Below, piece after piece: positions 12,150 to 22,756 of a stretch of 64,000 nt of DNA. Source of the DNA: Adiantum capillus-veneris (Eukaryota; Streptophyta; Polypodiopsida; Polypodiales; Pteridaceae). The translations under genes and the position numbers were made by a program. Where the stretch lies: assembly GCA_014529385.2 (NCBI GenBank), contig CM043952.1, positions 69,511,370-69,575,369 of the forward strand, in the 5' to 3' direction. Numbering within the stretch: position 1 is the first letter of the stretch; every line of letters starts with the position of its first letter. The notes beneath the pieces were generated by a model. It ran no database searches. It was not told where the DNA came from and saw only the letters and a program-made list of their open reading frames with translations.

Positions 12150-12167
12150 TTTGGTGCCCCCACTGAG
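12150..12167 (+). other. Gypsy 1 primer-binding site
   Basis: TTGGTGCCCCCACTGAG starts a few bases after the LTR end. The same TTGGTGCCCCC core follows the 5' LTR of Gypsy element 2. The TGG start is expected for pairing with a tRNA CCA end; I do not assign the tRNA. Confidence 0.65.
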
Positions 12168-12223
12168 GACGTCTTGTGTATGTTTTGTGTAGGCTCAACC
12201 TTTAGCATAATCAAGTAGCTTGC

Positions 12224-12436
12224 ATGAATCACGAGAATTTGTATGATCCTTTTATTCCCATTGCAAGGCAAAATGTGTACATAATTGTTAGTACTAAGTT
12301 ACAATTTCAACGAGTAATTCGTAGAATTTTGGGCCCTCGTAGGTTGGCTGAGATAAACGCTTCAGTAAATCCTTTTATTTTGCCTCTTATTAGGTACGAA
12401 CTTAGTTTGGACGTCTATATTTTTGTTTTGTTTTAA
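12224..12436 (+). CDS. Gypsy leader ORF-a (about 70 aa), family unknown
   Basis: A 70-codon frame from ATG 12224, 76 bp after the LTR. Its protein is Ile/Val/Leu-rich, with a basic stretch (RVIRRILGPRR) and the end NPFILPLIRY..FVLF. I do not recognise a family. It is real rather than chance for two reasons. First, Gypsy element 2 carries a close copy (52325-52537) with mainly conservative changes. Second, the next ORF (12458-12676) is a clear paralogue sharing FQ, G..R..E, S.NP.ILPLI.Y and the hydrophobic end. No signal peptide or clear membrane helix is evident. Possible roles (RNA binding, Gag cofactor) are guesses. Confidence 0.6.
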   Translation: MNHENLYDPFIPIARQNVYIIVSTKLQFQRVIRRILGPRRLAEINASVNPFILPLIRYELSLDVYIFVLF

Positions 12437-12457
12437 GAATTAGGTCATGCATAGACC

Positions 12458-12676
12458 ATGGATAATGGCCCAGGAATAGAGGTTTTCTCCTTCCATTTCA
12501 CTCCACACATTAGAGTAAACATTGCAATTAGTAGAAAAATCCATTTTCAACAACGTATGGTGTTCATGTTTGGTGCCCAAAGAGTAGGAGAAATTCTCGC
12601 GTCACCAAACCCTGTTATCCTACCTCTCATTGATTATCATAGGTCATTTGATGTGAATGTTTTTATTTTGTTGTAG
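12458..12676 (+). CDS. Gypsy leader ORF-b (about 72 aa), paralogue of ORF-a
   Basis: A 72-codon frame starting 21 bp after ORF-a stops. The protein starts MDNGPGIEVF and contains KIHFQQRM, FGAQRVGEI, NPVILPLIDY and a hydrophobic C-terminus. By eye the last 56 residues align with ORF-a without gaps at roughly 40% identity, so the pair arose by duplication. It is conserved in Gypsy element 2 (52085-52303) with the same 21-nt spacing. Function unknown. In this element the gag start lies only 84 bp further on, while Gypsy element 2 has two more ORFs in between. Confidence 0.6.
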   Translation: MDNGPGIEVFSFHFTPHIRVNIAISRKIHFQQRMVFMFGAQRVGEILASPNPVILPLIDYHRSFDVNVFILL

Positions 12677-12760
12677 AATAGATTGCAATTTAGAGAATAT
12701 TATTGTGTAGATCTTTTAAAGAAAGAAAAAACAAAAATGCGTCACTTTGAAATCAATTCA

Positions 12761-13768
12761 ATGGAGAACCAACGCCAAATGTCTGGATATCCTCTTTTCT
12801 TTGGAGAGCCTTGAGAGGATGCATAATTATTTTTGGCAAATTTCAAGATGTCTTGTCGTATCAAGAGGATAGTAGCTGATCAAGAACGTGTAGAAATGTT
12901 TGAGGTAGTCCTTAGGAAAGATGCTAGCACTTGGTTTGACTCTTTGCCTGAGGAAGTTAAAGGAAATTACATGGAAGTTGTCAATCATTTTAAGAGATAC
13001 TTCTTTGATCCCCAAAACACTCAAAAGCTATGGCAAGACATTGTTTCTCATAAGCAAAAAGACTTAGATGACTACTACTTGTACAAGCAAGAGTTTCTAT
13101 GTCTTTGGGCTATATGGGTAAGAAATGTTGCTAACCCTGGTGATGGTGCAGAGTTCCTAAAGAAGGAGAGGTTCATAGCCGGACTCTTTCCTGACCTTAA
13201 GGTAAAAGATGAGGCGGGTGCACCTGCTACCTTTGATGCAGCTGAAACTAGGGCTGCTGAGAAATATAGAAAACTCAAGTGCTTAAGGGGAGAGGTTCCA
13301 ATAGAAGGTCTGAAACCCAAAGTTAAGTCACAAACATCAACATCTAGGGAGCTTCCTGAGGTAACGGCGGAACTGATTGAGAAGTTAAATGAATCCTTAA
13401 GCAGCCTGTCAATTGACCTTGCACAAGCTGTAGGTCCAAAGGGACAAGCAAAGAAGTCAGAAGAGCGAGATCCACCACGACCTAGGAGAGTCTTGCAATG
13501 TTGGAATTGCGGAGAGTCTGCACATGGGATGTATAATTGTCCTTGGCCTCGTGGGGAGCCAGGGAGACCTAACTTGAATTACCCAGTGATGAATGTAGGT
13601 GAAGGAAATAGTCAGCAACCACGGCTTCTACAAAGGCCAAATGGAGCAAGACCACCTCCACAAGGAGTGGAAGGAGTTCCACCTTTGCCAGACCCAAATG
13701 TGCATGTGGTAGAGGTGACAAATTCAAGAGAGGTTGACATGGAAGCAAATGGCATTAAGCGTGGCTAA
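12761..13768 (+). pseudogene. Gypsy 1 gag
   Basis: The frame starts with ATG at 12761 (MENQRQMSGYPLFFGEP) and has early stops near 12812 and 12824. It is open from 12833 to 13768. It contains the retrotransposon gag core (WFDSLPEEVKGNY, FKRYFFDP, KQKDLDDYYLYKQEFLCLW) and one CCHC knuckle, CWNCGESAHGMYNC, near 13498-13540, followed by a Pro/Arg-rich tail. Gag forms the particle and binds element RNA. The start agrees with Gypsy element 2, whose gag begins at the equivalent ATG and is open. Confidence 0.88.
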
Positions 13769-14851
13769 GGGAAAGGTAAGGAGAAAGAAGGAGTTACATC
13801 ACAAAGTGACCATGGACGAGAAAAGAAGGCAAAGGAGACCAAGGAAGCTAAGAGGACTTGATGTCGTATCAACCTCCAGGACTTCCCTCTTGGACATGGT
13901 ATGGCTCCATACAACCTATTGGAAGACATGAGAGGTAAGGGTCCTGATATCTCATGGCCTTAATTTCTTGCATTATGTCCACAAGTTAGAAGGGATTTAA
14001 TAAGGGCAGTTAGCACTAGGAGAAAGGTAAAAGAGAGTGTGCCTGTTGTAAAAATTGCACAAGCTGAAATGAATGAGGACATTACACCTGTGCTAGATTT
14101 TTACATAAAAGGGAGATTGGTTAGGAAAGGTCTAGTGGATGGGGGTGCACAAATTTGCATCATGATAGAGGGGCTCATGCAAAGACTAGGCATGCACATC
14201 CATGAGACACCTGAAATTAAAGTCAAGATAGCAAACAATAGCAAGGCTAGGTGCGTAGGCATTTGTAAAAATGTTTCTGTGGAGGCCTTTGGCATTAAGA
14301 AGGCAGTGGATTTCTATGTCATGTCTACCAAAGGAAATGGTTACCCATTTTTCCTAGGAAGACCATGGCTAATGAAAATGCGAGCTTTGCAGGATTTGGA
14401 GAGTGGAAAATTAATTTGCAGGAATGAAAATCATAAGAAAGTTGTCTTTGACATGAAGGAGCAACGGCAAGAGGAGCTCCATGAAGAATCATCTCAAAGT
14501 GAGACGGAAGAAGATTGGACTGATAACACTTCAGAAGAAGAAAGTAGCGGCAGCATTACTGAAGAGGAGTCTTCCATCGAAGTCATGGGGGTAAGGTTTA
14601 AGACAACCAACCAAGAGACCTCTTGTCAAGGGTTGCAGGAGGTAGGTTCCCAAGAGAACCAAAATGTGGAAGATGAAGGAATGTTAGAACGTATGTTGTC
14701 TACAACACTTACAAAGGATGAAAGAGAGGAGTTCAAAGGTGTGTTAAGGAAATTTTATAAGCTTTTTGCTAAAGACTACACCGATGTGCGTGGAGTAGAT
14801 GTTGTTCAACACAAAATTGAGTTGAAGCCAGATGCCACACCTAAGGCTTAG
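13769..14851 (+). pseudogene. Gypsy 1 gag-pol linker and aspartic protease
   Basis: In the same frame as gag, with stops at 13768, near 13860, near 13962 and at 14849. It is open from 14039 to 14851. The protease active site reads LVDGGAQICIM (about 14133-14165). DGG rather than DSG or DTG is common in Tat-like plant Gypsy elements. A flap-like region and FFLGRPWL follow, then an acidic Ser/Glu-rich linker (about 14500-14600) leads to the RT. Because gag and pro share one frame here, the family probably makes a single Gag-Pro-Pol polyprotein. Confidence 0.82.
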
Positions 14852-15851
14852 AAGCTACGAAGGTTAGGAGTCATCAAGGAGCAAGCTTTACTCAAGGAGG
14901 TAAGAAAGCTTCTAGCAGCAGGTTTCATTTATCGAGTGGAGAATTCAGAGTGGGTCTCTCCCGTTGTTGTCACTCCTAAGAAAAACGGCAAGTGGAGGGT
15001 GTGTGTCGATTACCGTCCACTCAATAAGGCAACAAAAAGAGATCACTTTCCCCTCCCATTTCAAGATGAGATACTAAATGAGGTAGCTGGTCATGAGAAG
15101 TACACTGTGTGTGATGGCTACTCAGGTTACTTTCAAATAGGTATCACATTGGAAGATCAATTGAAAACAACCTTTATCACTCCTTGGGGTTGTTATGCTT
15201 TTAGAGTTGCTATTTGGTCTGACAAATGCTCCTGCAACATTCCAGCGTTTCATGAACATGGTGTTTCAAGCATTCTTCGAAAAGTCAATTAGGGTGTTCA
15301 TTGATGATTTCTGCATTTATAGCTCAAAATCATTGCATCTACAAAGGGTAGAAGAAGGTTTAAAGAATCTCTACAACATGGGAGGTCAACTTAACCCCGA
15401 CAAGTGCCACATAGCTGAGGATGCAGTGATCTTGCTTGGTCACAACGTTTCCTATAAAGGCATTGAGGTGGATCCTTCAAAGGCAAAGGCTCTTATTGAG
15501 CTCCCATCACCCAAGAATCTCAAAGAGGTCATCTCATTCATTCAAAAGGTGAAGTATATGTCACGCTTTATTCACTTAGCTTCGGAGTTGCTTCATCCTT
15601 TGCAAAAGTTGATACAACAAGTAGAATTTGCATGGTCTGATGAGCTTGAAGAGTACTTTTGTAACATTAAAGTCATTTTTTCAGAGCTACCAACACTCAT
15701 GCCTCCTTGTTGGGAGTACACATTCTTTGTTAGCTCTAGTGTTGGGAAGGAAACAATTGGTGCAATTTTATTACAACAAGATCCCCACAGTACCAGGATG
15801 CGACCCGTCTACTTTGCTAGTAGGGTCATGAATGCTTTGGAGAGAAGCTAG
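14852..15851 (+). pseudogene. Gypsy 1 reverse transcriptase with linked RNase H start
   Basis: In frame with gag-pro to about 15205, where a 2-base deletion shifts the frame; it then continues to 15851. RT motifs: WVSPVVVTPKKNGKWRVCVD, the fingers/palm YSGYFQI, and FIDDFCIYS as the YxDD box at about 15297-15320. The linked RNase H begins with FFVSSSVGKETIGAILL, lacking the usual first Asp, and the frame ends at a TAG (15849-15851) in the Y/GYTKAE region. This RNase H looks catalytically dead, as is typical when a second RNase H is present. Confidence 0.88.
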
Positions 15852-16412
15852 ACAGAAGCAGAACTTATGATGCTTTCTCTTATGTTTGCGGTGAGAAAGT
15901 TTAGATCCTACTTTCTACCAAAACCTTTTGTAATTCTCACTACAGAAATTTTTTTCCCTTGAGTGTCATCTCAAATGAATCTTAGTACTAGGATCTCAAA
16001 GTGGATTATGGAGTTGCAAGAGTTTCAATACTCTTTCAAAGTAGAAGATAGTGTGCATGCACAATTGGCAGGGATCCTTACTTATAGGGTACATGAGAAG
16101 GAGATTAAGGTGCCTGAAGTAAAGACCCTACCATTGCCACCACCTAAAAGTATTCCTAATGCTTTTACCTTGTTCTTTGATGGAGCTTTTCGACGAGTCA
16201 CAGGAAAAGCAAGGGGAGGGCTAGTGTTGCTCAACCCAAGTGGAGAGGTGGTCATGAAAGAGAAGGTCAATCTACCAGGTTCAACTAGCAACAATGAAGC
16301 AGAATATGACACACTACTTCATGGTTTGAAGATGTGCATTGGCCAAGGGATAAAACGTCTCATGGTAAAGGGAGATGCACTTCTCATTGTTAAACAGATT
16401 TTAGGCATTTAG
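15852..16412 (+). pseudogene. Gypsy 1 RT-linked RNase H end and second (archaeal-type) RNase H
   Basis: A continuation with a TGA near 15961 where Gypsy 2 has Trp. The second RNase H is visible from about 16150: FFDGAFRR (Asp), SNNEAEYDTLLHGL (Glu) and VKGDALLIVKQ (Asp). The final part, IPRKQNEDADLLAQQ, lies after a TAG at 16410-16412. The DEDD set is complete. This second domain presumably does the RNA degradation that the RT-linked domain can no longer do. It defines the Tat lineage. Confidence 0.85.
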
Positions 16413-18009
16413 GCATGCAAGAATGAAATCTTAAGGACAAAAGCTCATGCCATTCGTAGGATGTTTTATCAGTTTGAAGAAGTGCAACTATATCATATTC
16501 CTAGGAAACAGAATGAAGATGCCGATTTACTTGCACAGCAAGCAGTTACATGTGTTGAGAAAGAAGTGCACTTCATCATGGTGGCAACTGCTGTGAAGCA
16601 ACCAAGATACCAGGGATTGGAGTCATTGAATCCCATTATTGGAAACATTTTGGAGGGTGAGTTTCCACAAGACTTCACGAAGGCTCAGAAGAGGAGACTC
16701 GTGAAGAAGGCAAGCGTGTATCTCTTCCTAGAAGGATCCCTCTACCAAAGAGGCAAGGATCAAGTGTGCAGAAGAGTACCAACTATCGAGAAAATTCCAG
16801 CCATTCTAAAAGGTTTGCATGAAGAGGCATGTGGTGGTCATTTTGCCCAAGAATTAACTGTGAAGAAGATTTTGCTTGCGGGGTATGTTTGGCCAAGTTT
16901 GCATGTGGATGTTCAACATTGGTGTAAAAGCTGTCACAATTGTCAGATAAATGGAAATAGAAGGTTGGTGCATGGCCCGAGGCAAATAGTGCTTGCAAAT
17001 GGGCCCTTTGAAAAATGGGGCATTGATGCTATGGGTCCTTTTCCTAGAACAAAGAATTGTAAACTTTACATTCTAGTGGCTGTGGACTACATGACTAGGT
17101 GGGTAGAGGCTCAAAGTGTGGCAAGGGTAAATGGAAAAACAGTGAGCAGTTTTATCTACACTAATATTTGTTGTAGATTTGGCACACCTCTAGAGATTGT
17201 TTCGGATAATGGTCCGGGGTTCAATAAGGGTTTACTCACAGAAGTTTGTGAAGAGCTTCACATTCTACATCGTCACAACACTCCATACTACCCACAGTCA
17301 AATGGTTTGGTGGAGAAGGCTAATGGTGTCATTGTAGGCATCATTAGAAAGATGGTGAAAAACAAGACAAAGTTGTGGGATGACTTCTTGGATGGTGCCT
17401 TGTGGGCGTATCGAACCACATATAGGGAAGCCACGGAGTTCACACCATTTCACTTGGTCTATGGTCAAGAGGCTTTACAGCCAATTGAGCTAAACATTCC
17501 AACAATGCGACTTCATGGCAAAGCAGCACAAGATGATCAAGAGGTATGGATAGATCGACTTCTTACGTTAGTGGAGCTTGAGTGGAAAAGAGAAGCAGCT
17601 TACGAGTGTTACAAGAGGAAAGCTACACAAGCGAAAGAAAAGCTCGACAAGAAACTGAAGGACAAAGGTATCAAGGAAGGAGAGCTTGTGCTAAGGTATG
17701 ACAATCGACTTGACAATCTTTTTGATGCCAAGTTTGAAGGCTTTCAATTCAAGTTATTATCAGCTTATGGACTTCAATGGTAAAGAGCACTTCAGGAAGG
17801 TAAACGGGTATCGCTTGAATCCCTATTTGAGTCAGCTTCTACCAAAGGATCTACCAAAGATCTGTCAAGAGGCCGTTGTCTCATGTAACTATTGTTACAT
17901 GAAGCATGAGTGTAACTCCAGCCAAAATTCTGAGGGGCCAAACAATGAAGATCTCATCAAGGACTCTGAAGCACTCTCTTTGGAAAAGATGCTCTATGAT
18001 GGTACATGA
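16413..18009 (+). pseudogene. Gypsy 1 integrase
   Basis: Open from 16461 to about 17740. It has an HHCC zinc domain (HEEACGGHF ... CKSCHNCQ, about 16815-16945), then the DDE core: WGIDAMGPF, VSDNGPGF and NGLVEKAN. The C-terminal region has lost roughly a dozen codons near 17738 relative to Gypsy 2 (TRWQGPYIV is missing), which shifts the frame. The true C-terminus is read in another frame to 18009, ending SLEKMLYDGT as in Gypsy 2. No chromodomain is visible, as expected for Tat elements. Confidence 0.87.
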
Positions 18010-18020
18010 ATATACCATCA

Positions 18021-18037
18021 TCCTGGGGGAGGGCTAA
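18021..18037 (+). other. Gypsy 1 polypurine tract
   Basis: TCCTGGGGGAGGGCTAA immediately before the 3' LTR. The same sequence is found before the 3' LTR of Gypsy element 2. Confidence 0.8.
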
Positions 18038-19092
18038 TGATAGCCGTTTTTCGGCTCTCCATAATTGCCACAGTAAGTTACTCCACCCTACCAAATTCAC
18101 CCAAACGCTATGGCTATCCCTACCATTTCACTGTAAATAGGCGTGTGAGTTAGGGGGTTTTCCCATATCTTCTTAAAATCCTCATCTATCTAGTCACTGG
18201 GCGAGTTGAGTCAAAAAAATAAATAAAATCAAAAAAATAAAATATATTATGGTCCATTTGTGTGTAAATATTGCAGTATATATATTGCCTAAATATAGGG
18301 ATTTTTATAATTATTCTGGTATTTTATTTAAATATTTATACTTAGGTGTGTGTTTTATTAAACCTATGTACACCTTCTTTCATCTTCTTACACCATAAGT
18401 ATATTTTTTGCCAATATGTACATACTCTAACCTTATATTTTTCCTTTATATGAATCACCCCCACATTTTCACCCTCACCCTCGTGAAAACAAAAAAATTG
18501 ATTTCTACTCATTGGTCACGTTTATTATATTATTTACTTGCATACCTTTTCCTCTTTCACCCAAAATAATTCAAAGAGGGACCATATCATATGATTCCAA
18601 TATCTTTCCATATCCATAATTCCTCCAAATTTTTATTATTATTTTTACTCATTATTCTAACACCATGTGCTCATTGACCTAAAGTCCATGAATAGTCCAT
18701 ACACTAGTCCCACCATGTATATATTTCTTTATTCACCAATAATCCTCCTCCATGCATGGGTCAAGGGAAACTTGGATTCTTTGTATTATGATATGACAAA
18801 TGAGGGGTTCACTCTTGGATGCATTGTACAAATTCATCAAAGGAGGGGGCCACTAAAAGCCTTTTGCAGGCATAAAAATAGGCTTTTTGGTGAGAATTTT
18901 GGCACCTATCTCCACTCCAAATTTGGAGCAGTGTTCAAAAGAGAAAATGTATCCCATGCTTTGAGTAATCACCTCAAATATTTTCATGATTTTTGGAGTA
19001 ACCACCGGTGAGCTATGATTTTTTGAGTGGACCCTAGTCTTCCCACTTTTCTCACAAGTAGCCCATAGTCTTCTCTCACCTCTTTCCACACT

Positions 19093-19175
<83 letters not shown>

Positions 19176-19716
19176 TCCTCTCAATCCCTCCCTCAAACCT
19201 GCACCTTCAATGGTTTCTCTCATCTTCTTCACCATTAACCTCTCCTCTTACTTCCATACCTATCATATGAGCTCTCCATGTATATACACCATCTCTATGC
19301 CTCTCTCTATTATCTCCAAAGTACAATTCCATTTTACTCCTTATATATATACATACATTCAGCATGTGTACCATGCTTAACCTCTGCAAATCAAGAGATC
19401 TCATCAACGGAATTACCATTTTCATCACGATAATCAACCTTGGCGGCGGTGGCGTAAAGAAGGGAAGACGAAGAAGAAGATCGATAGTCATTTTGAGAAC
19501 CTACACAAGTTAGTCCAAAACTTCTTCAAGCTTCACCATCACAAGGATTTTCTCACTTTATTCAACCATCTTACTTCAACCATCCACCCCATTCTACCCA
19601 TTGTATATATATCATTAACTTTCTAGTGATTACTAACACTAACCACTAACATACTAACACAAAATAGCCATTGATCTAACCATAAAAGACACCTCACCTC
19701 AAGACATGTGTCTAGT

Positions 19717-19763
<47 letters not shown>

Positions 19764-20777
19764 TACTTACTTTCACCTTATCTACCATCAATAATGCTCT
19801 CTTTTGAGCCCACACCCATGACTCAAGCAGACAAAGAAGGCCCACAATTTTTTTGATATTCAAAAAAATCATAATCCTGATTTGTTAGCTTGTAAATTAG
19901 GATTTACAATAATCTTAATGAGGGGTCTCCAACCTATAAATAGGCCCCTCTCCTTCTTGTAAAACAACCTCCAACATCTCACATAGCACCCCAACACTCT
20001 ATGCGTGAGGAGAGACTTAGGTGTAGCAACCACTTGTGAGCTTTACTCTTGGTGTGAGAGAAGCCTTCAAGCTACACATTGCAAGTGAGAGAGCATGAGT
20101 TCCACAAATCTCAAAACCACTATTGTATATGCTCCTTCATCATCAATAAATTGAGGTTTGGTGCATCAATGGCGTGATTCGACATTCAAATCTTCGTCCT
20201 TCCATTTGTGCAATACGGTTTGGTGAATTCAAGGTGACTTGTGTATTTTGAGTTTTTATCGGTTGATCTTGATTTTAGAAAGTGTTTAGTGTGTTTTTCA
20301 TTGCCAGTTTTTTGTCCATTGTAAGAGGGTATTGTGGTGAGAGGTCTCCCACGCCCTAAGACAGTGTGTGTGTTTTGGAAATGTTTAGCAATCACTAAGC
20401 ATTGAGTGAGTTTTCTACAAGTTCTACGATAGCATCATAACGAACCATCTCCATTTGCAAGTCACAAATAAGGTATTACGCAAGATCCTTTCCTCTCTCT
20501 CTTCCCTTTGCTTTAGCTCTCCTGGTCCATTTCACGTGTGTCTTGGTGTGAGGTTGCTTCTGTGTGTTGTGTGGTGCATCTTCTTGGTTGTGCCAAAATC
20601 TCTCTTGCGTCCTAGTTCACATACCATAACTAGGTGGTGCCCCTATCTTGTTTGGGTTTGGCTGTGGGTTTGTTGTTGTGTTGTGCTTGTGGTTGCCCCA
20701 GCCCCAATTGAGCAGCATAGGAGCCTTGAGGGGTGTTTAGAGGTCGCCTCTCTTGTTGCCCGCCCCGGACCGCCTCA
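18038..20777 (+). repeat. Gypsy 1 3' LTR with expanded CA repeat
   Basis: 2,740 bp, homologous to 9457-12147. The TATA box (19934-19944) and poly(A) signal (20145-20150) are conserved. The main difference is the CA microsatellite at about 19097-19173, some 76 bp here against about 18 bp in the 5' LTR. Both copies were identical at insertion, so the expansion came later. Confidence 0.92.
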
Positions 20778-20920
20778 CTATAAGAGTAACCACCATTTTA
20801 CGACAATCAATTGATATAAGAGTAACCACCATTTTACGACAATCAATTGATATAAGAATAACCACCATCTTAAGACAATCAATTGATATAAGAGTAACCA
20901 CCATTTTTTAAATCAATGAA
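20778..20920 (+). repeat. 36-bp tandem repeat, about four units
   Basis: Units of 36 bp beginning ATAAGAGTAACCACCAT and ending ATCAATTGAT. The last unit is truncated and diverged. The sequence just before Gypsy 1 (about 9438-9456) resembles the unit's end, so Gypsy 1 probably inserted within the array. Such arrays are often subterminal in DNA transposons. Confidence 0.75.
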
Positions 20921-21125
20921 TGACAATCAGTGATTCCACGTGGCTTATTGCTTGAAACTTAAGAGAAAAAAAAAACTCATAGAAAATTTATTGTCTATTG
21001 AGATATAACAAAGTGTTTTTATTACTCATACACCATCCATGGCGCATAAAACCCAAATTTTAAAAGTTCTTTTATAAGTCAAAAGTATCAGAAAACCCTG
21101 GTTCATAAAGTACATCATATATCCA
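20921..21125. other. AT-rich spacer
   Basis: Contains the 3' side of the kinase-like gene. I see no structure beyond A/T runs. Confidence 0.3.
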
Positions 21126-22756
21126 TCAAAAAAAGGCTACACTCATTTCAGAGGGAGGGCGTAAGCATCGTTCTGGCTGGGCTTCAAATCTTTGTAATTC
21201 TTCGTCCAAAAGTGCCAAGGTCTTTATCTCTGTGGATTTCTTCCTCACCCAACCTTCCACAACAATCCTAGATATGGTTTGTACCTCCACTGAAACCTTA
21301 TGTTTGAACCAATCTGTGTTGTAGTAGTCAAAGAACTCTCCACAAAACTTACAAAATTGCCATATCACCCATCCTATGGCGTACACATCTGTGGCCTTGG
21401 TCCATTGGCACGGGTGATTGCCATCTAGTAACTCAGGAGAACGCCAAGGATGAAGCTTTTGCCAATTTTCATCGGTATTGTTGGTTTTTTGTGTCTCTAA
21501 GCCAACACGCAAAGACAATCCCCAATCAATTATTCCAATACAGGGAGTGAGATCCTTGGTAAAGTCCAACATGATGTTCCATGGATGGAGATAATTGTGG
21601 ATCACTCCCTCGTCATGTGAGAATCGCAATGCCTTCACCAAGGCATGGATCAATGAGGGAGCATGATTGCATAGGCTCTTGATACGTATTTTCTGTTCTT
21701 CAGAGGGCTGCTCCCATTTAAAGTCTTCAGGTATCTTTCCTTTCCCCTCTTGATGCGCTACAAGAGTCATGAAAGAGCCATGTGGATGGGGCACTATCTC
21801 CATAAGATCACCTAAAGTTACCCCATTGAAGTAGGGGAATATCAAAAACCATGGCAACATTACAGAGTGGGCAATACTCCTCACAATCCCTCTATGGTTG
21901 AGATCTACCCCACTTTCTGATGCAAATATTTTCCACTGATGCTTGGCCTGTCCTTTGAACTCCTTGGCACAATAAGTATTCGTTGCAGGAAGGAAAATGA
22001 TCCCTTTGATTTGAACTTGCCACCCTGTGCCATAAGCCCCTGACCCAAGTTTCTTGATCTTCTTAATGGACTTATTTGGAATGCCCAGAGTCATACTACA
22101 TTCAGAATTGTATATACTACTCTCCAGGTGACTGGCAGAAGCAGTAGAACCCGATGTTCCCTCAAGGCAGCCTCCTCAATAAACGGTTCTCCAACTTGGC
22201 TGATCCCCACAACTCTGGTGACAGCCATTCACATTTTCTTGCTTAGGCCAAACTGTGTGTCTATGTGGGATGCTCGCCTTGACCTCTCCTTTTCAGCTCT
22301 CCATCTAGTGTTCCAATGCTCTAGCTTACCCTTGTCTACTTCTTGAGGGAATTCCTCTTTCAAATTAGAGGCCACCTTGGGCAAATTGCCCACCCAGCTG
22401 CTCAGTAGTGAGTTTATTGATTCGGTTGTTTTGTCTGGATATAACAACAACATTTTCCGGGCAATCTCACTGTATAATGATTGCAATCTAGACTCATCTG
22501 CAACAATCTGCGCTATATCGTCGGGATCTAGTGCACTCACGATCGTAATCAACAATTGTCTAATTTTCTTTTTGAACTCTATCATTGAAGTAGCAGAAGG
22601 ATCCATTTTGCCTGCAATGGTATTATTGCAAACAACACATTGTGAAATATAACTATGTGCCACTGCATTTGGATCTTTTCTACGTGAAAGAAAAAGTGCA
22701 ATATAGACCATAGATCTCGTACGCTTTTGCAGTGACACACCTAATCGCAATTGCAA
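21126..22756 (-). pseudogene. Protein-kinase-like gene with altered catalytic loop (probable pseudokinase)
   Basis: C-terminal frame 21126-22094, extending upstream in frame to about 22190. Kinase landmarks by residue (M at 22094 = 1): Gly loop GSGAYGTG at 17-24, ATP-binding Lys in CAKEF at 44, catalytic loop HNYLHPWN at 166-173, DWG at 190-192, and RSPELLDG in the APE position. The catalytic Asp of HRD/HND is Tyr168 (codon at 21591-21593), a one-base change from a GAT codon. Phosphotransfer is therefore probably lost, though the Lys, Asn and DWG Asp remain. A helical N-terminal frame (22229-22756, possibly starting at ATG 22606) lies upstream in a different frame, joined by an intron or frameshift I cannot place. 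Substrate and family are unknown. Confidence 0.6.

Larger units (their letters stand above)
9457..20777 (+). mobile_element. Gypsy element 1, Tat-like LTR retrotransposon
   Basis: An 11.3-kb element with long LTRs (9457-12147 and 18038-20777), a primer site after the left LTR and the polypurine tract GGGGGAGGG before the right one. The internal order is two small leader ORFs, gag, protease, RT, RNase H, second RNase H, integrase. A second, archaeal-type RNase H behind the RT-linked one is the hallmark of the Tat lineage of plant Gypsy elements. LTR ends are TG..CA. The flanks share CTAT (9453-9456 and 20778-20781). Multiple stops, two indels in pol and LTR divergence show it is older and inactive. 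It is related to Gypsy element 2 but lacks two of the leader ORFs found there. Confidence 0.92.

Noticed and set aside
18853-19235. Cys/Val repeat ORFs in the Gypsy 1 3' LTR
   Set aside because: They come from the CA microsatellite inside an LTR, and the 5' LTR copy lacks the expansion.
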